Assembly (NCBI RefSeq): GCF_038594605.1
Contig: NZ_JBCFZM010000001.1
Span: 1,302,001-1,366,000, forward strand
Source of the DNA: Alteriqipengyuania bathyomarina_B
GTDB lineage: Bacteria > Pseudomonadota > Alphaproteobacteria > Sphingomonadales > Sphingomonadaceae
DNA length: 64,000 nt
Reading direction: 5' to 3'
Below the pieces are notes generated by a model, which made no database searches, had not been told where the DNA came from, and saw only the letters and a program-made list of their open reading frames with translations. This document shows positions 25,433-36,766 of the stretch, in pieces (the stretch's first letter is position 1; each line of letters starts with the position of its first letter). Both the position numbers and the translations under genes were made by a program.

Positions 25433-26203
25433 TCATTCACCTGCGTCGTCAGCGCCAGAAGCAGCTTCGGAGTCGAATTCGAACGGGGGAAGGCGGTTCA
25501 CCGCCTCGCGCAGCGAAAGGCTCCACTGTTCGGATATGCGACGGAAATAGGGGTCGTTTTCCTCGATCCGCTGATGATGCGAGACGCGGCATTCGTCCCT
25601 TTCGTGCGTCGCGAGATCGAGCGGCAGGTCGACAGCGAGATTCGATCGGATGGTTGAATCGAAGGACACCATCAGCAGCCTGCTCGCATCCTCGAACGGC
25701 ATCGCAGGATCGAAGGTGCGCACGATGATCGGGCGCCCGTATTTGGTTTCGCCCGTCTGGAAGAAAGGCGAATCATCGCTCGCCTCGATGAAATTGCCTT
25801 CCTTGTAGATCAGGAACAGGCGCGGCTCGCTGCCCTGGATTTGCCCGCCCAGGATAAGGCTGGCGCTGAAGCCGGACTTCGAGTGCTGGCCGGAATTGCG
25901 CATCGTGGCGATCACTTCGCGCAAGGTCTCGCCCACGATGGTGGCGATCTGGAACATCGATGGCGCGGCCAGAATCGACGGTTCGCGCTCCGACGGGGCC
26001 TTGGTCCGCTCGTCGAGCAGGCTCACGACCGCCTGTGTGGTGGCGAGGTTACCCGCCGAGAGCAGCGTGATGACGCGCTCGCCCGGGTTTTCCCAGTGGC
26101 GCATCTTGCGCACCCGCGAGACGTCGTCGACACCCGCGTTGGTGCGCGTGTCGGACATGAAGATCAGGCCTCGGTCGAGCCGCATGGCCACGCAGTAAGT
26201 CAT
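25433..26203 (-). CDS. Anbu (ancestral beta subunit) proteasome-like peptidase
   Basis: A 256-residue Ntn-hydrolase-fold protein of the Anbu group, related to HslV and proteasome beta subunits. The sequence starts MTYCVAM; after Met removal Thr2 becomes the N-terminal nucleophile, with no propeptide. The SDTRTNAGVDD segment that follows is characteristic of Anbu, as is the SALIL/GGQ region. Purified Anbu proteins form open helical or ring assemblies and show weak or no peptidase activity, so its substrate is unknown. It is the last gene of a four-gene operon after transglutaminase, alpha-E and ATP-grasp genes, the standard Anbu neighbourhood. The last 20 residues are an acidic tail. Confidence 0.92.
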   Translation of the reverse strand: MTYCVAMRLDRGLIFMSDTRTNAGVDDVSRVRKMRHWENPGERVITLLSAGNLATTQAVVSLLDERTKAPSEREPSILAAPSMFQIATIVGETLREVIATMRNSGQHSKSGFSASLILGGQIQGSEPRLFLIYKEGNFIEASDDSPFFQTGETKYGRPIIVRTFDPAMPFEDASRLLMVSFDSTIRSNLAVDLPLDLATHERDECRVSHHQRIEENDPYFRRISEQWSLSLREAVNRLPPFEFDSEAASGADDAGE

Positions 26204-26237
26204 AGAAAATCGGCTTCTTGTTGAACGCCGAGCCTGC

Positions 26238-27038
26238 CTATTGCTCGACCCTCAGGTTGACAAGAACACCCTCACCGCTTCCCCCCATCCGCATCCCGCT
26301 GATCGGCGCGGCCTCGCGGAAATCGATGCCGGTGGCGACGCGGATATAGCGTTCGTCGGGGGAATAGCCGTTGGAAATGTCGAATCCGACCCAGCCGATC
26401 CCTTCGAAGAAGGCTTCGGCCCAGGCGTGGCTCGCATCCTGCTCCACCCGATCGTTCATCATCAGGTAGCCCGAAACATAGCGCGCGGGCAGGCCCATCA
26501 GGCGCGCGGCGGAACAGAAGATATGGGCATGGTCCTGGCACACGCCGGTGCCGATCCCGATAGCCTCTTCGGCAGTGGTGCCCGCATGGGTATTGCCGCC
26601 CTCGTATTCGACCGCTTCGAGGACCGCTTCGGACAGGCGATGGCCGGTGCCCACGTCGCTCTTGTCGGCATCCTCCAGCGAGGCGACGAGCTTGCGCACG
26701 CCCTCGCCCGCCTTGGTAAGGTCGGAAGAACGCCGATAATGCCAGAGCGGCAGGAAGCCTTTGTGTTCGCCCAGCACACCGTCGGTTTCGGTGTTCTCGA
26801 TCAGACCGACGCACCGGATCGAGGTTTCGGTCCGGCCGGGTTCGATGCCGACCAGATCGACCGAGTTGCCGTTGTGATCCTCGTACCGCAACTGGCTTTC
26901 GCCGCCCTCGATCGTCACTTCCCAGTCGAGCACTTTCTGCCCGCGCGTGTCCTTGGGCCGCAGGCGGATCTGCTGGAGCCCGTAAACGACGGGGGCATCG
27001 TAGATATAGCGCGTTTCATGGTCGACCCGCAGCTTCAT
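26238..27038 (-). CDS. Transglutaminase-like cysteine peptidase family protein of the Anbu operon
   Basis: A 266-residue protein with an N-terminal transglutaminase-associated beta domain (about 1-100) and a C-terminal transglutaminase-like domain. The catalytic triad is visible: C167 in GVCQDHAHIF, H204 in DASHAWAE and D220 in GWVGFDISNG. Bacterial relatives act as peptidases or amide-forming/cleaving enzymes. No signal peptide is seen, so it is likely cytoplasmic. The start overlaps the alpha-E stop by four bases (ATGA), and the Anbu gene follows 34 bp later. Its likely role is to cut or form amide bonds on a peptide made by the adjacent ATP-grasp enzyme; this is a published genomic hypothesis, not demonstrated here. 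Confidence 0.92.
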   Translation of the reverse strand: MKLRVDHETRYIYDAPVVYGLQQIRLRPKDTRGQKVLDWEVTIEGGESQLRYEDHNGNSVDLVGIEPGRTETSIRCVGLIENTETDGVLGEHKGFLPLWHYRRSSDLTKAGEGVRKLVASLEDADKSDVGTGHRLSEAVLEAVEYEGGNTHAGTTAEEAIGIGTGVCQDHAHIFCSAARLMGLPARYVSGYLMMNDRVEQDASHAWAEAFFEGIGWVGFDISNGYSPDERYIRVATGIDFREAAPISGMRMGGSGEGVLVNLRVEQ

Positions 27039-27997
27039 GATCCCACCTCGAAAGAATAATCGGCGGCGATGCGCGTGCCGAGCTGGCCATTCGCACTGAG
27101 GAAATTGCCGATGAATTCATGCAGGCCACGGTCGAAAATCGATTCCATGGTGCGCCCGAGGTAATCGTCGCGAATACGCTCCGCCATCCTCATGGACTCC
27201 GCTTCCTGGCCGTAATCCTTGCAAAGGTAGCCCAGATTGTCGCAAATCTTGTTATAGCAGAAGCCCAGGCTGCGCGGCATTTGCTCATGCAGGATCATGA
27301 ACTGCGCGATGTCGCGCGGATTGACCGTCGCGCCGTGCAGCCAGGTATAGGATCGCAGCGCCGAAACTGATCGCAGGATGGTCTCCCACTGCTTGATGTC
27401 GAGCTGCGAACCGACCTGGCTGATCGACGGCAGCAGCAGGTAATATTTCACGTCGAGAATGCGCGCGGTGTTGTCCGCGCGTTCGATGAAAGTGCCAAGG
27501 CGCACGAAATTGAACCCGTCGTTACGCAACATCGTGCCGGTAGTCGCGCCGCGCACCAGTGCGTTCTGTTGACGGATCGTGGTCAGCACGTCGGGCAAGT
27601 CCGCTTCGGGGAATTTTCCCACGAGCAGTTTGTCGAGCGTCATCCAGCTTTCGTTGGTCGCCTCCCACACTTCGCGCGTCAGTGCGATCCGGACGGCGCG
27701 TGCATTGTCGCGCGCGGCCTTGACCATGCAGATGATGCTGGAGGGGTTGTCCCGGTCGCTGAGAAGGAACTCCATGACCTTCGATGAGGTCGCCTCGCCA
27801 TGACGTTCCTTGAACGCCTTGATCTGGCCCACGGTGGTGAGCACCGATTCCCACTCCGAGCGTGAGGAACCCGCGCGGGTCAGGGCAATCCGGAAGCCGG
27901 CATCGAGCAGGCGCGCGGTCGCTTCCGCCCGTTCGAGATAGCGGAACATCCAGAAGAGGCCTGCGGCTGTCTTACCGAGCATCGCGGGTCTCCCCAT
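27035..27997 (-). CDS. Alpha-E domain protein (DUF403)
   Basis: A 320-residue all-alpha protein of the alpha-E/DUF403 family, recognisable by AAGLFWMFRYLERAEATARLLDAG at the start. It also shows FNFVRLGTFIERADNTARILD and the middle SLRSYTWL-like helices. The family carries conserved glutamates (as in RAE and ERA) thought to form part of an active or binding site, but no activity is known. It nearly always accompanies the circularly permuted ATP-grasp protein and a transglutaminase, as here. It overlaps the transglutaminase start by four bases and follows the ATP-grasp gene by 17 bp, so all four genes are probably one transcript. Confidence 0.92.
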   Translation of the reverse strand: MGRPAMLGKTAAGLFWMFRYLERAEATARLLDAGFRIALTRAGSSRSEWESVLTTVGQIKAFKERHGEATSSKVMEFLLSDRDNPSSIICMVKAARDNARAVRIALTREVWEATNESWMTLDKLLVGKFPEADLPDVLTTIRQQNALVRGATTGTMLRNDGFNFVRLGTFIERADNTARILDVKYYLLLPSISQVGSQLDIKQWETILRSVSALRSYTWLHGATVNPRDIAQFMILHEQMPRSLGFCYNKICDNLGYLCKDYGQEAESMRMAERIRDDYLGRTMESIFDRGLHEFIGNFLSANGQLGTRIAADYSFEVGS

Positions 27998-28014
27998 AGG
28001 TGTTTGAGGCGCGC

Positions 28015-29436
28015 TCAGTCATCATCGAGCACCCATGTGTCCTTCGTTCCGCCACCCTGGCTGGAATTCACCACCAGCGATCCCTCGTTCATGGCCACGC
28101 GGGTCAGACCCCCGGGCACGATGTCGACCGAATTGGGCGCCATCAGTACGAAGGGGCGGAAATCGACGTGACGCGGGGCGAGGCCCTGATCGGTGAAAAT
28201 CGGCACTGTCGAAAGCGCCAGTGTCGGCTGCGCAATGTAGCCGTCGGGGTTGGCCTTAAGCTTCTCCCGGAAATCGGCGATCTCCTGCTTGCTCGCGGTC
28301 GGCCCGATCAGCATGCCGTAGCCGCCAGAACCATGCACTTCCTTGACCACCAGCTCGTCCAGCTTGTCGAGCACTTCGGCCAGCTGGTCCGGCTCCGAAC
28401 AGCGCCAGGTGGGCACGTTTTCGAGCAGCGGCTTCTCGCCGGTATAGAACTCTACGATCTCGGGCATGTAGCTGTAGAGCGCCTTGTCGTCGGCGATGCC
28501 GGTGCCCGGCGCGTTGGCGATGGTGACGCCGCCCGCGCGGTAGACATCGAAGATGCCGGGCACACCGAGCATCGATTCCGGATTGAAATTGAGCGGGTCG
28601 AGAAATTCGTCGTCGATCCGGCGATAGATCACGTCGACCGGCTTGTAGCCTTGCGTGGTCCGCATCGCGACCCGTCCGTCGACCACCCGCAGATCCGACC
28701 CTTCGATCAGTTCCGCGCCCATCTGGTCGGCGAGGAAGCTGTGTTCGAAATAGGCGGAATTGAAGGTGCCTGGGGTCAGCACCGCGACGGTCGGCTTGTC
28801 CAGGCACGCTGCGGGCGCGCAGGCCGCGAGCGATCTACGCAGCCATGTCGGATAATCGCTGACGTCGCAGATCGCGCTCTCCGCGAAGAGCTCCGGGAAC
28901 ATCTGGAGCATGATCTCGCGGTTTTCGAGCATGTAGGACACGCCGGAGGGCGTCCGGGCGTTGTCTTCGAGCACGTAAAACTGGTCGGGGCCGGTCCGCA
29001 CGATGTCGGTTCCGGTGATATGGGTGTAGATACCGCCGGGCGGATCGAAACCCATCATCTTGGGCAGGAAGGCAGCATTGTTGGCAATCAGGCTTTCGGG
29101 CACGCGACCCGAGCGCAGAATCTCCTGCCGATGATAGATGTCATGCATGAAGGCGTTGATCGCCCGCACGCGCTGCTCGATCCCCTTGGAGAGCTTGCGC
29201 CATTCACTACCCGAAATGATCCGCGGGACCACATCGAACGGGATCAGGCGTTCGTCCGCCTCATCTTCGCCATAGACGTTGAAGGTAATGCCGATCGTGC
29301 GAAAGAAATTCTCCGCTTGCTCGGATTTACGGGCAACGCGTTTGTCGGGCTGGCGGTCCAGCCATTCGCGAAATGCGCGATAGGCAGGGCGGATTTCTTC
29401 CTTCCCGTCGAACCCTAGCATTTCATCGAAGCTCAA
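28015..29436 (-). CDS. Circularly permuted ATP-grasp type 2 protein (DUF404/DUF407)
   Basis: A 473-residue predicted peptide ligase, first gene of the Anbu operon. It has the characteristic N-terminal segment MSFDEMLGFDGKEEIRPAY. Family segments YVLEDNARTPSGVSYMLENRE, VDVIYRRIDDEFLDPL, VKEVHGSGGYGMLIGP and DFRPFVLMAPN mark the ATP-grasp core. Members are thought to ligate amino acids into short peptides, by analogy with other ATP-grasp amidoligases. The TTG at 29436 was chosen because it gives the conserved family N-terminus; an ATG inside (EMLGF) would cut it short. The upstream 140 bp to acs must carry the operon promoter. Confidence 0.92.
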   Translation of the reverse strand: MSFDEMLGFDGKEEIRPAYRAFREWLDRQPDKRVARKSEQAENFFRTIGITFNVYGEDEADERLIPFDVVPRIISGSEWRKLSKGIEQRVRAINAFMHDIYHRQEILRSGRVPESLIANNAAFLPKMMGFDPPGGIYTHITGTDIVRTGPDQFYVLEDNARTPSGVSYMLENREIMLQMFPELFAESAICDVSDYPTWLRRSLAACAPAACLDKPTVAVLTPGTFNSAYFEHSFLADQMGAELIEGSDLRVVDGRVAMRTTQGYKPVDVIYRRIDDEFLDPLNFNPESMLGVPGIFDVYRAGGVTIANAPGTGIADDKALYSYMPEIVEFYTGEKPLLENVPTWRCSEPDQLAEVLDKLDELVVKEVHGSGGYGMLIGPTASKQEIADFREKLKANPDGYIAQPTLALSTVPIFTDQGLAPRHVDFRPFVLMAPNSVDIVPGGLTRVAMNEGSLVVNSSQGGGTKDTWVLDDD

Positions 29437-29575
29437 TGTGGACCCCCCGGCCTTACTATTTCTGATTGTGCGCTGCCGTCCTGGTCTGGTTACGAGCGGA
29501 GGTGCCGTTCGCAAAGCATTGCTTTCATAACAGCCCCGGCGCCCCCTTTGTTCCGCGCTGCATCATTATGGGCCC

Positions 29576-31498
<1,923 letters not shown>

Positions 31499-31657
31499 GA
31501 ACGGCTCTCTCCCAAGATGCATGATGTGCAGGGCTATCCCATCGCACGCGGTTTGGCGACCGGCGGCGAGGCCGATCCGCTCCAGCCGATCAACGGCAAT
31601 CGGAGATCGACGAACGACATTCGCACGCTTGCGTCGGCCCGCATGGGCCAATAGCAG

Positions 31658-31681
31658 GTGACGCTATCACATCGGCGTCAC
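31658..31681. promoter_or_regulatory. Inverted repeat upstream of the S46 peptidase gene
   Basis: GTGACGC (31658-31664) and GCGTCAC (31675-31681) form a perfect 7-bp inverted repeat with a 10-base spacer, 33 bp upstream of the peptidase start. The 17-base centre-to-centre spacing fits a dimeric regulator binding on one face of the helix. No cognate regulator is identified. Confidence 0.35.
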
Positions 31682-31714
31682 GCTTGGGCCGATCCGGTTT
31701 CTAGGGGATTTCAA

Positions 31715-33892
31715 ATGCGTATCAGGACACTCACGGTCGCACTGCTGATGGCGGGGGTCGCGACATCTTCGCTCTCGGGGCCGCTCGCCGCGAAAGAAGG
31801 GATGTTCACGCCCGAACAACTGCCCGAAATCGCCGAGGATCTGCGCGAAGCCGGGCTCGAACTCGATCCTGATGCGCTGTCGGACCTCACCGGCTTCCCG
31901 ATGGGGGCGGTGGTCAGCCTTGGCGGTTGCTCGGCCAGCTTTGTCTCGCCGCAGGGCCTCGTGGTCACCAACCACCACTGCGCACGCGGATCGGTGCAGT
32001 ACAATTCGACCGCCGAAAACAACTACCTCGAGAACGGTTTCCTTGCGCCGACGATGGGCGACGAATTGCCCGCCGCGCCGGGCTCACGCATCTATGTGAC
32101 GACCGAATTCAGCGATGTGACGCAGCGCATGCGCGCAGGCACCGATACCCTCTCGCCGAACGAGCGTTACGACACGGTCGAGCAGCGCATGAAGGACATC
32201 ACCGCCGAGTGCGAGCAGGAAGCCGGCTTCCGCTGCCGCGTCGCGAGCTATTACGGCGGTTCGCAATACAAGCTCATCAAGCAGCTCGAAGTGAAGGACG
32301 TGCGGCTGGTTTACGCCCCGGCCGACTCGATCGGCAAGTATGGCGGCGATGTCGATAACTGGATGTGGCCGCGCCACACCGGCGATTTCTCCTTCTACCG
32401 CGCCTATGTCGCGCCCGACGGCTCTGCCGCCGAATATTCCGAAGACAACGTGCCCTACCAGCCCGATCATCACCTGAAGGTGAGCGCGGCGGGCCTCGAC
32501 GATGGCGATTTCGTGATGGTCGCGGGCTACCCCGGTTCGACCTCGCGCTACGCGATGCTGGCGGAAGTCGAGAACACCTTCGGCTGGAACTACCCGACCT
32601 TCCAGACCCTGCTGACCGACTGGATCGACACGATCGAGACGGCCGCACCCGAAGGCTCCGACGCGCGCGTGAAGTACGAAAGCCGCCTCGCCGGCCTCAA
32701 CAATTACGAGAAAAACCTGCGCGGCCAGATCGAAGGCGCACGCCGCGTCGGCCTGATCGAACGTCGCCGCGAGCGTGAAGAGGCGCTCGCCGCCTGGATC
32801 GCAGCCGATCCCTCGCGCGCCGCCTACGGCCCCGCGATTGCGGACCTGTCCGCCCTGTCGCAGGAAAGCGCCACCGCCGCGCGCACCAGCTTCTGGTACG
32901 GCAACGCGACTCGCGCACAGCTGCTTTCGGTTGCGCAGCGCCTCTACCGTCTCGCCAAGGAGAACGAAAAGCCGAACGCTCAGCGCGACTCCGGTTATCA
33001 GGAGCGCGACATGGCGTTCTTCCGCCAGAGCATGCAGGCGCTCGACCGGCGCTACGACCCGGCGGTCGACAAGGCCGAATGGAAGCTGTTCCTCAAGGGC
33101 TACATCGCCCAGCCCGAGGCCGAGCGTGTCGCCGTGTATGACGATGCGCTGGGGCTGACCGGTATCGACGATGCGAAGCAGCTCGATACGATCCTCGACG
33201 GCTTCTACGAAGGCACCTCGCTCGACGAGACCGAGACGCGTCTGGCGTTGATGGATGCCAGCGTTGCCGAGCTCGAAGCGAGCAACGATCCCTTCATGAA
33301 ACTCGCGATCGCACTCTATGATTACGAACGCGGGCTGGAAGACGCGGGCGAGGAACGCGCCGGGCGCGCGCTGGCATTGCGCCCCGCCTATATGGAGGCG
33401 ATCACGCAGTGGCAGAGCGAGCAGGGCCAGCTGCCCTATCCCGATGCCAATTCCACGCTGCGCATCACCTTCGGCAACGTGATGGGTGGATCGCCCTTCG
33501 ACGGGATGGCCTACCTGCCCTTCACCACGCTGGAAGGGATTACCCAGAAGGACACCGGCATAGATCCGTTCAACGCTCCGGCGCGTGAACTCGCTCTGAT
33601 CGAAGCCAAGGATTACGGCCCCTACGAACTCGAAACGATCGGTTCGGTCCCGGTGAACTACCTGTCCGATCTCGACGTGACCGGCGGCAACTCAGGCTCG
33701 GCCACGCTTAACGCACAGGGCGAGCTCGTCGGCCTGCTGTTCGACGGCACCTTCGAAAGCGTCAATTCGGACTGGGATTTCGACCCGCGCACGACCCGTT
33801 CGATCCATGTCGACACCCGCTACATGCTGTGGGTGATGGAAAAGGTCGACGGGGCGACCAACCTGATCGAGGAAATGGACATCGTCGAGTAA
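31715..33892 (+). CDS. S46 family peptidase (dipeptidyl-peptidase 7/11-like)
   Basis: A 725-residue exported serine peptidase. Residues 1-26 form a Sec signal peptide cleaved near PLAAKEG. The double-chymotrypsin fold is split by a helical insertion, as usual for this family. Catalytic elements are TNHHC (His, 85-89), the DVDNWMWPRHTGDF segment (Asp region) and GGNSGS in the C-terminal part (Ser). Members release dipeptides from protein N-termini in the periplasm. DPP7 prefers hydrophobic and DPP11 acidic P1 residues; I cannot tell which applies. ATG 31715 follows AGGGG. An intrinsic terminator follows the stop, and a 7-bp inverted repeat lies upstream. Confidence 0.93.
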   Translation: MRIRTLTVALLMAGVATSSLSGPLAAKEGMFTPEQLPEIAEDLREAGLELDPDALSDLTGFPMGAVVSLGGCSASFVSPQGLVVTNHHCARGSVQYNSTAENNYLENGFLAPTMGDELPAAPGSRIYVTTEFSDVTQRMRAGTDTLSPNERYDTVEQRMKDITAECEQEAGFRCRVASYYGGSQYKLIKQLEVKDVRLVYAPADSIGKYGGDVDNWMWPRHTGDFSFYRAYVAPDGSAAEYSEDNVPYQPDHHLKVSAAGLDDGDFVMVAGYPGSTSRYAMLAEVENTFGWNYPTFQTLLTDWIDTIETAAPEGSDARVKYESRLAGLNNYEKNLRGQIEGARRVGLIERRREREEALAAWIAADPSRAAYGPAIADLSALSQESATAARTSFWYGNATRAQLLSVAQRLYRLAKENEKPNAQRDSGYQERDMAFFRQSMQALDRRYDPAVDKAEWKLFLKGYIAQPEAERVAVYDDALGLTGIDDAKQLDTILDGFYEGTSLDETETRLALMDASVAELEASNDPFMKLAIALYDYERGLEDAGEERAGRALALRPAYMEAITQWQSEQGQLPYPDANSTLRITFGNVMGGSPFDGMAYLPFTTLEGITQKDTGIDPFNAPARELALIEAKDYGPYELETIGSVPVNYLSDLDVTGGNSGSATLNAQGELVGLLFDGTFESVNSDWDFDPRTTRSIHVDTRYMLWVMEKVDGATNLIEEMDIVE

Positions 33893-33914
33893 GGCGACAG
33901 ACCTCGAAGCCAAT

Positions 33915-33943
33915 AAGGGCGGCCTGCGGGTCGCCCTTTTTTT
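33915..33943 (+). terminator. Intrinsic terminator after the S46 peptidase gene
   Basis: Arms AAGGGCG (33915-33921) and CGCCCTT (33932-33938) with a 10-base loop are followed by a run of T, the classical form. It lies about 23 bp after the stop codon. Confidence 0.85.
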
Positions 33944-34025
33944 GCATTGCGCAGATAGGTTTAGCGGACGCGCTTCCTCACTGCCTTTTAATGTTTGTTA
34001 GCTATGTCGGCCTAACAGCGCTTGC

Positions 34026-35201
34026 ATGAGAATTGACGAGCCGTTCCCTATCGCATCGCCCGATCGGCCCATTGGGAAATTGCGCGCGAGCAGCGGTCTG
34101 CTTCCATGGCTAATGCGATGGGGTCACGGGACACCGCATGAACTGCGCCCGGCGATGAACGGCGCACTGCTCTCGTCACCCGTGGCGGTGATCATGGGCG
34201 CGCTCAATGGACTGTTCGTCGCCTGCCTGGCTCATTTCACGGTCGGCGGCGCCGCTTTCGCGATCATCATTCTGGCAGAGACGATCCTGCTGTGCGCGCG
34301 ACTCGCAAGCTTGCGGAGAGTGAAAGCGACCCGTGCCGGCGGCGAGATCCCGTACATCGACCTGCCGGTCACGCTCTCGCTGTTGTGGTGCGGATTGCAG
34401 GGCTTGCTGTTCTTCTTCGCCATGAGGACCGGCAACACCGCGATTATGGTCATCACCGCTGCCCACTGCATGGGGCTGGTAGGGCCGTTGTGCGCCCGCA
34501 ACTACGCCGCGCCGCGGCTGGCGATGCTGCTGGTCGGATTGTCCGTTTGCCCGTTCCTGATCGGCGCAGCGACGACGGGCGATCCGGTGATGCTGGCACT
34601 GCTGGCGCTGCTCCCCGGTTTCCTGCTCGGCGCGCTGCAACTGCTGGCGAACTACCGCAGCGCGATGCTGTCCGCGCTGAGCGCGGAAATGATCAATGCA
34701 GACCGCGCGCGGCACGATCCCTTGACCGGGCTGCTCAACCGGCACGGTCTGGAAGGGGTGATGAAGAGCCTTTCTCGCGACGATGTGTTTTCGCTGGTGT
34801 GCTTCGATCTCGACGGATTCAAACCGATCAACGACCGGTTCGGCCATGCGGCGGGCGACGGCCTGCTGTGCGAGGTGGCGAGCCGGATGCAGGCCGCCCT
34901 CGACGAAGGGCAGATCCTGGCGCGGATCGGTGGCGACGAATTTCTCGCGCTGCTCCCCTCCCAAGGGGCCGAGAAGACCGAAGCTACTATCGAAGCCGTT
35001 CTCGCCAACGTCTCGAGCGCCCCCTATCCGGTCGATGGGACGAGCCTGGTCCAGATCGGCGTTACCGCTGGCTTCGCGTGCTACCCCGAAGATGCGACGG
35101 ATATTACGGAGCTTCATGTGCGCGCCGACCGGGCGCTCTACGCGGCCAAGAAGGCGGGCAAGGGCTTCGGGACGCGCTACGTCCCCTCGCTCGCAGCCTG
35201 A
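34026..35201 (+). CDS. Membrane-bound diguanylate cyclase (GGDEF domain)
   Basis: A 391-residue protein with a membrane domain of about six hydrophobic helices (residues 48-205) and a cytoplasmic GGDEF domain (about 225-385). The active-site motif GGDEF is intact at 302-306 (RIGGDEF), and the segments DPLTGLLNR and CFDLDGFKPINDRFGHAAGD precede it. The protein should therefore make cyclic di-GMP from GTP. The RxxD inhibitory site usually found five residues before GGDEF is not present (DEGQ there), so product inhibition is probably absent. The signal sensed by the membrane part is unknown. The gene stands alone, before the cytochrome bd genes. Confidence 0.92.
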   Translation: MRIDEPFPIASPDRPIGKLRASSGLLPWLMRWGHGTPHELRPAMNGALLSSPVAVIMGALNGLFVACLAHFTVGGAAFAIIILAETILLCARLASLRRVKATRAGGEIPYIDLPVTLSLLWCGLQGLLFFFAMRTGNTAIMVITAAHCMGLVGPLCARNYAAPRLAMLLVGLSVCPFLIGAATTGDPVMLALLALLPGFLLGALQLLANYRSAMLSALSAEMINADRARHDPLTGLLNRHGLEGVMKSLSRDDVFSLVCFDLDGFKPINDRFGHAAGDGLLCEVASRMQAALDEGQILARIGGDEFLALLPSQGAEKTEATIEAVLANVSSAPYPVDGTSLVQIGVTAGFACYPEDATDITELHVRADRALYAAKKAGKGFGTRYVPSLAA

Positions 35202-35293
35202 CCTACCCATCGCCCATCTCTGTTGAGAAATTCGCAACAGGCGGTGCCGAACCGGCGCTGGAACGACCTCCTCGTTTTCTGTAGGTCCTGACC

Positions 35294-36766
35294 ATGTTCG
35301 ATGCCCTCGATCCGATCATTCTGGCGCGGATACAATTCGCGTTTACGGTGAGCTTCCATTTCATCTTCCCGGCCTTCTCGATCGGGTTGGCGAGCTATCT
35401 CGCGGTTCTCGAGGGGTTGTGGCTGAAGACCGGCAAAACGGTCTACATGGATCTGTTCAAGTACTGGCTGAAGATCTTTGCGATCGCTTTCGCCATGGGC
35501 GTCGTCAGCGGTATCGTCATGTCCTACCAGTTCGGCACCAATTGGTCGGTCTTCTCCGATGTGGCAGGCCCGGTGATCGGCCCGCTGATGGCCTACGAGG
35601 TGCTGACCGCCTTCTTCCTCGAAGCCGGGTTCCTCGGCGTGATGCTGTTCGGGATGAACCGCGTGGGCAAGAAGCTGCATTACGTGGCCACGCTGATGGT
35701 CGCCGGCGGCACGTTCATCAGCGCCTTCTGGATCCTGTCGGTCAACAGCTGGATGCAAACCCCAGTCGGCTACGAACTCGCCGCCAACGGGCAGTATTTG
35801 CCGGGCGACAGCTGGCTAGAGATCATCTTTAACCCCAGCTTCCCCTACCGGCTCGTCCACACGGTGCTGGGCGCCTACATCACCACCGCCTTCGTGGTCG
35901 GCGGCGTGGGCGCATGGCACCTGCTGAAGGATCGCACGAACAAGCACGCGCGCAAGATGTTCTCGATGGCGATGTGGATGGCGGCGCTGGTGGTGCCGGT
36001 GCAAATCTTCGCTGGCGACATGCACGGGCTCAATACGCTGGAGCACCAACCGCAAAAGGTGATGGCGATGGAAGGCCATTACCAGAGCCACCCCGACGGC
36101 GCGCCGCTGATCCTGTTCGGCATTCCCGACAGCGAGGCGCGCGAGGTCAAATACGCGGTCGAGATTCCCAAGGCCTCCAGCCTGATCCTCAAGCACGATC
36201 TCGACGCACCGATGGCTGGGCTCGATACCATCCCGCTCGACGAGCAGCCCCCCGTGGGGATCGTCTTCTGGTCATTCCGGATCATGGTGGGGCTGGGCTT
36301 CGCCATGCTTGGCGTCGGCTTGTGGAGCCTTTTCGCGAGGGTTCGCGGCAAGCTGTATGACTGGCACTGGCTGCACCGTGCCGCACTGGTGCTGAGCCCG
36401 GCGGGCTTCGTCGCGGTCATTGCGGGCTGGATCACCACCGAGGTCGGTCGCCAGCCTTACGTCATCTACAATCTGTTGCGCACCGCCGATGCGGCCAGCC
36501 CGCTCGATGCGCCGGCCGTGGGCGCATCGCTGATCGCCTTCGTCGTCGTCTATTTCGCGGTCTTCGGAACCGGGACGTGGTACATCCTGCGCCTCATGAG
36601 CAAGGCCCCGCAGGCGCACGAAACGGGCGTCAAGCGCGGCGATACCGGCCCGATCCGTACCGCCGGGATCACGCCGGGGCCGACACAGGACCCCGGCAAC
36701 CTGAGCCCGGATTCGCTCAGTTCGATCCGATATGTCGAGCCTGCTTCCAAGGAGGACGAGCAATGA
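35294..36766 (+). CDS. cydA: Cytochrome bd-type quinol oxidase subunit I (CIO-type)
   Basis: A 490-residue inner-membrane subunit holding the heme b and d sites and the quinol-binding loop. The N-terminus (LDPIILARIQFAFTVSFHFIFP) and the GSVSGIVMSYQFGTNW-like region place it in CydA. At 490 residues with a short Q-loop it fits the cyanide-insensitive oxidase (CioA) subgroup better than E. coli CydA (522). The enzyme reduces O2 to water without proton pumping, useful at low oxygen or under nitrosative or cyanide stress. Its stop overlaps the cydB start (ATGA), and a DUF2474 gene follows. The upstream gap is 92 bp; no regulator binding site was recognised. Confidence 0.95.
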   Translation: MFDALDPIILARIQFAFTVSFHFIFPAFSIGLASYLAVLEGLWLKTGKTVYMDLFKYWLKIFAIAFAMGVVSGIVMSYQFGTNWSVFSDVAGPVIGPLMAYEVLTAFFLEAGFLGVMLFGMNRVGKKLHYVATLMVAGGTFISAFWILSVNSWMQTPVGYELAANGQYLPGDSWLEIIFNPSFPYRLVHTVLGAYITTAFVVGGVGAWHLLKDRTNKHARKMFSMAMWMAALVVPVQIFAGDMHGLNTLEHQPQKVMAMEGHYQSHPDGAPLILFGIPDSEAREVKYAVEIPKASSLILKHDLDAPMAGLDTIPLDEQPPVGIVFWSFRIMVGLGFAMLGVGLWSLFARVRGKLYDWHWLHRAALVLSPAGFVAVIAGWITTEVGRQPYVIYNLLRTADAASPLDAPAVGASLIAFVVVYFAVFGTGTWYILRLMSKAPQAHETGVKRGDTGPIRTAGITPGPTQDPGNLSPDSLSSIRYVEPASKEDEQ

